Positions 5,248 through 7,711 of a stretch of DNA of 7,711 bases are shown one piece after another; positions within the stretch are counted from its first letter, which is position 1, and the number at the start of each line of letters is the position of its first letter. Made by a program: the position numbers and the translations under genes. A model generated the notes under the pieces. The model was given only the letters and a program-made list of their open reading frames with translations. It was not told the DNA's origin and searched no databases. Where the stretch lies: the NCBI GenBank assembly GCA_903928275.1, contig CAIYQJ010000039.1, forward strand, positions 1 to 7,711, written 5' to 3'. The stretch comes from an uncultured Chloroflexota bacterium. Its GTDB lineage: Bacteria > Chloroflexota > Limnocylindria > Limnocylindrales > CSP1-4.

Positions 5248-6717
5248 ATGGACACGACCGAGCAGCGAACAGGCTTCCGCCTCCCGTGGACCGATCGGCG
5301 CGACCAGGACGGGGGCGAGACGGGGGCACCGGCGGAGACCGCCCCGGCGGCCGAAAGTGGAACGGAGAGCGGACACGTGACCGAGAACGTCGATCCGGTC
5401 GGCACCGGCGAAGCGATGACAGGCGGGCTCGGCGCCACGCCCACATCCGATCCCGGCATTCCCGCGGCCTACGCGCCGGCGGCCGAGGCTCCGCGCCGAC
5501 CGACCAGGTTCCTCGCCGATCTCAACCGCGCGATGCACGCGGCGGCCGAGGAAGGCCGCCAGTCCGCCCTGGACCAGTTCCACGCGGACGGGAAGCGGAC
5601 CGTGGAAGAGATCGAGGCGCGGTCCACGGACGACGCAGCCGCCCTGCGCCGACAGGCGGAAGAGGACGTGACGAGCGTCCGCGAATGGTCGAAGGCCGAG
5701 ATCGCCCGGGTCCGAGAAGAGACGGAGCGACGGATCGCGGACCGCAAGGCCTACCTCGACCGCCAGCTCGAGGGCCACACGGCGGTCACGGCGCGGGAGA
5801 TCGAGAACGTCCACGAGCAGGTGGCCGCGTTCGACGTGGAGATGGAGGCGTTCTTCGATCGGCTCCTCGCCGAGGAGGACCCCAGCCGGTTCGCCGCCGT
5901 CGCCGCGAGCCTGCCCGAGCCACCGCCGTTCACACCGGTCCCGGAGGCCCAGCGGTTCGAGATCGAGGCGCGAGCACTCGCCGGGCAGCCCGCCGTCGAG
6001 CCGGAGGCCCCTGAGCCGGAGGCCCCCCAACCGGAGGCCCTCGAGGTCGAGGCCGCTGCCGCCGAGGCGCCGGTCGAGGCTCCGGTCGTGGAGCCGGTCG
6101 CGGAGCCGACGATGGCGGCCGAGACCGCGCCCGACGGTCCCGGAGCGGGCGCCGCGCACGAGCCCGAGGTCGCCGCCGGCGGCGATCCGGAGCTCCGGTC
6201 GGACGCCCCGATCGACGATGGTGACGCCACGCTCCCCGAAGCCGACACCGGGTCGGCCGAGATCGATGCGCGTCTTGCCGCTCTCGGCGATCTCGCCGAA
6301 GCCGAGCGCGCCGCGTTCGCCGACGTCTCATCGACCGAGCCGGACGGACCGGCGCCGCGCGCGTCCTCGCTGAGTGCCCGGCTCGCGGGCCTCGTGTCGC
6401 CCGGGCGGCCGGACGCGGCGCCGGCGACCGCCACTGCAACATCTGCTGAAGGGTCGACCGAGACGACACAGGTGGTGGTGACGGGCCTGACCAGCGTCGC
6501 GAGCATCGCCGCGTTCAAGCGGCAGCTCGGCCGCCTCGACGGCGTGCGGTCCGTCGCCGTGTCGTCCGGGCCGTCGGAGGAGTTCGTCTTCGCCGTGGCG
6601 CACGTCGAGGGACGGCCGCTCGCCGACGGGATCGCGACGCTCACGGGGTTCGCGCCGCACATCGAGCGAGCCGACGCCGCGGAGGTCGTCGTCAGCGCCC
6701 GCGATCCGGAGTCCTGA
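5248..6717 (+). CDS. Hypothetical coiled-coil protein with a C-terminal alpha/beta domain
   Basis: I do not recognise a named family for this 489-aa, highly acidic protein. Residues 1-85 are low-complexity. A charged, heptad-like helical region spans about 87-215 (LRRQAEEDVTSVREWSKAEI through DRLLAEEDPSRFA), probably a long coiled coil. A Pro/Glu/Ala linker follows (about 223-400), including three 5-residue repeats at 251-265. Residues 406-486 look like a compact beta-alpha-beta-beta-alpha-beta domain: QVVVTGL, then SVASIAAFKRQLGRLDGVRSVAVSS, then EFVFAVAHVEGRPLADGIATLTGF. This resembles the ferredoxin-like shape of HMA domains but lacks CxxC. There is no signal peptide or membrane helix. ATG 5248 is preferred because AAGGGA lies 9 bp upstream; an in-frame ATG at 5119 would add 43 basic residues. 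A scaffold or cell-organisation role is only a guess. Confidence 0.85.
   Translation: MDTTEQRTGFRLPWTDRRDQDGGETGAPAETAPAAESGTESGHVTENVDPVGTGEAMTGGLGATPTSDPGIPAAYAPAAEAPRRPTRFLADLNRAMHAAAEEGRQSALDQFHADGKRTVEEIEARSTDDAAALRRQAEEDVTSVREWSKAEIARVREETERRIADRKAYLDRQLEGHTAVTAREIENVHEQVAAFDVEMEAFFDRLLAEEDPSRFAAVAASLPEPPPFTPVPEAQRFEIEARALAGQPAVEPEAPEPEAPQPEALEVEAAAAEAPVEAPVVEPVAEPTMAAETAPDGPGAGAAHEPEVAAGGDPELRSDAPIDDGDATLPEADTGSAEIDARLAALGDLAEAERAAFADVSSTEPDGPAPRASSLSARLAGLVSPGRPDAAPATATATSAEGSTETTQVVVTGLTSVASIAAFKRQLGRLDGVRSVAVSSGPSEEFVFAVAHVEGRPLADGIATLTGFAPHIERADAAEVVVSARDPES
5998..6042 (+). repeat. Three tandem 15-bp units encoding E/Q-P-E-A-P/L
   Basis: Units GAGCCGGAGGCCCCT (5998), GAGCCGGAGGCCCCC (6013) and CAACCGGAGGCCCTC (6028) are in tandem inside the coiled-coil gene and encode the proline-rich linker. 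They stay in frame, so copy-number change would only lengthen or shorten the linker. Confidence 0.85.
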
Positions 6718-6748
6718 TCGGGGTCAGCCCGCGAAGCCGCGGAGCACC

Positions 6749-6780
6749 ACGCCGGAGCCGGCGATCGTCGGCTCCGGCGT
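6749..6780. terminator. Perfect hairpin between convergent genes
   Basis: ACGCCGGAGCC pairs exactly with GGCTCCGGCGT; three further inner pairs (one G-T) close a GATC tetraloop, giving a 14-bp stem. It lies 31 bp after the coiled-coil gene stop and 19 bp after the stop of the convergent gene at 6800. That fits a bidirectional terminator, but no T-run follows on either strand. Confidence 0.65.
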
Positions 6781-6799
6781 TCGCGTTCCCGGGTCCCCT

Positions 6800-7597
6800 T
6801 CAGACGGTACTGGGGGCGGTCGTGCCGACGGCCTCTCCCCCGGTGGATGCATCGGACGCGAGGCCTGGCCCGGGCTGGGCGACCGCCGCGCCGGGCGCGG
6901 GCTCCCCGGGCGCCGGCTCCGCGTCGAGCGCGGCCTCCTCGGGCGTGTCGGCCCCGGCGGACGCGGCAGACGTCTCCGCCACGACCTCCTCCGCCGCCAC
7001 GATCGTGCCGCCATCCTGGTGGCGCCGCGCATCCTCGACCTGGTGCACGCGCGTGATGTACGAGCGGTTCACCAGGATCGTCGTCGGCACGTCCGGTCCC
7101 ACGCGGGATCCTTCGAGCAGCACGACCGCGCCGGTGACGGCCACGAAGAGGTTCGTCGCGTGGTCGAGCAGCGTCGCCGGCTCCAGGCCGGGGTAGAGGT
7201 GCACCGTGCCCACGACGTGGAACGGCGGCACCTCGAGGGCGACGTCGTACATCTCCTTCGAGCGGCGGTGCGCGGCCGAGGCCTCCGGCGACCGGGACGG
7301 CATCGTGGACGCGGTCGCGAACACGACGAGGACGTCGTAGGGATCGATGGACTTCAGGCCCGGCACCGCCTGGAATTCGGCGGAGCCATCGAGGGGCGCC
7401 CACTCCGCCCCGGTGATCTCGAGCGCCTCCCGGCGGTTCATCGAGTCGAGGAGCCGCCCGGTGGCCGGCATACGGCCGCGGATCCGCCAGTCCTCGGTGC
7501 AGCAGTCGAACGGCATGCCGGCCTCGTCGGGCCCCGACCCGGGCACGGCTGCCGCCGCCTTCGCAGCGGGCTTGCGGAAGAAGCCGAAGATCGGCAT
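6800..7597 (-). CDS. Hypothetical protein with two copies of a small beta-rich unit
   Basis: This 265-aa protein has no family I can name. After a short basic start (MPIFGFFRKP) and an Ala-rich stretch, residues 37-95 and 126-188 look like two copies of one unit. Each has a strand ending in G (WRIRG / FHVVG), a helix with LLD and a nearby N (RLLDSMN / TLLDHATN), a strand ending in TGA (LEITGA / VAVTGA) and a final hydrophobic strand (YDVLVVFAT / TTILVNRSYI). Residues 189-265 are acidic, Ala/Pro-rich and probably disordered. A CC pair (32-33) precedes the first unit. There are no membrane segments. The start is well supported: AGGAGG lies 8 bp upstream, inside the end of acs, and the acs stop is only 3 bp away. 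The pair is therefore almost surely one operon. Function is unknown. Confidence 0.85.
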   Translation of the reverse strand: MPIFGFFRKPAAKAAAAVPGSGPDEAGMPFDCCTEDWRIRGRMPATGRLLDSMNRREALEITGAEWAPLDGSAEFQAVPGLKSIDPYDVLVVFATASTMPSRSPEASAAHRRSKEMYDVALEVPPFHVVGTVHLYPGLEPATLLDHATNLFVAVTGAVVLLEGSRVGPDVPTTILVNRSYITRVHQVEDARRHQDGGTIVAAEEVVAETSAASAGADTPEEAALDAEPAPGEPAPGAAVAQPGPGLASDASTGGEAVGTTAPSTV

Positions 7598-7600
7598 GGG

Positions 7601-7711
7601 TCAGTCCTCCTCGGCTCCGCCCGTGCGCTCGCGGATGACGTCCACCACCGCGGCGTCCGCGAGCGTCGTCGTGTCGCCGAGCGTGCGGCCCTCGGCGATG
7701 TCGCGGAGGAG
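7601..7711 (-). CDS. acs: Acetyl-CoA synthetase, C-terminal fragment
   Basis: The last 36 codons and the TGA (7603-7601) are present; the rest lies beyond the window's right edge. The peptide LLRDIAEGRTLGDTTTLAD followed by a short amphipathic helix (AVVDVIRERTGG) matches the C-terminal end of AMP-forming acetyl-CoA synthetases. In that family LLR-x-IA-x-G-x-x-LGDT-(S/T)-TLAD is characteristic, just after the regulatory acetylated lysine loop. That lysine (in the PKTRSGK-type motif) is outside the window. The enzyme activates acetate with ATP and CoA through acetyl-AMP. The hypothetical gene at 6800-7597 follows 3 bp after the stop and uses a ribosome binding site embedded in these codons, so the two are co-translated. 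Propionyl-CoA synthetase is a less likely alternative. Confidence 0.87.
   Translation of the reverse strand, partial: LLRDIAEGRTLGDTTTLADAAVVDVIRERTGGAEED

Noticed and set aside
3864..6014. A 716-codon open frame on the + strand across moaA and the coiled-coil gene
   Set aside because: It is antisense to moaA and out of frame with the coiled-coil gene, very Arg/Pro/Gly-rich, and without domains; another artefact of high GC.
1..7711. tRNA, rRNA, complete insertion sequence or toxin-antitoxin genes
   Set aside because: I looked on both strands and saw no cloverleaf, rRNA core sequence, transposase motif or small paired genes that could be supported.

Overview
The window is very GC-rich, with strong third-position G/C preference, so nearly every frame is open over long distances. 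Real genes were chosen by protein-family motifs, ribosome binding sites and gene ends rather than by ORF length. The gene content (flavin-dependent thymidylate synthase, two RDD-family membrane proteins, class II purine nucleoside phosphorylase, MoaA, acetyl-CoA synthetase) is bacterial chromosomal housekeeping. The base composition and the alanine/proline/glutamate-rich hypothetical proteins fit a high-GC Chloroflexota or Actinomycetota-like soil or freshwater lineage. That placement is inference; there is no rRNA or other marker.

Layout, left to right. (1) The 3' end of a membrane-protein gene, perhaps an MFS transporter, overlaps thyX by one base (TGATG); both are on the + strand. (2) A long imperfect hairpin separates thyX from a convergent minus-strand block. 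In its transcription direction that block reads moaA, RDD protein 2, a 532-bp non-coding region, purine nucleoside phosphorylase, then RDD protein 1. (3) A 178-bp divergent intergenic region separates moaA from a + strand gene for a coiled-coil protein of unknown function with a small C-terminal alpha/beta domain. (4) A perfect hairpin separates that gene from a minus-strand pair: the 3' end of acs followed 3 bp later by a hypothetical protein that seems to contain two copies of one small fold.

The functional themes are nucleotide metabolism (thyX makes dTMP; PNP salvages purines), molybdenum cofactor synthesis (moaA), acetate activation (acs) and two small membrane proteins. Nothing suggests a single dedicated pathway.

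The least ordinary part is the non-coding region 2773-3304. It has five direct copies of a TTGATGTGATC-type motif, four of them at a 24-26 bp pitch. Next to them are five TCCAC/GTGGA elements resembling DnaA boxes in under 90 bp, then a strong hairpin. This could be an origin-like or other multi-site protein-binding region, or the remnant end of a transposon whose ends carry repeated transposase sites. The sequence alone does not decide between these. No complete mobile element, CRISPR array, tRNA or rRNA was recognised.
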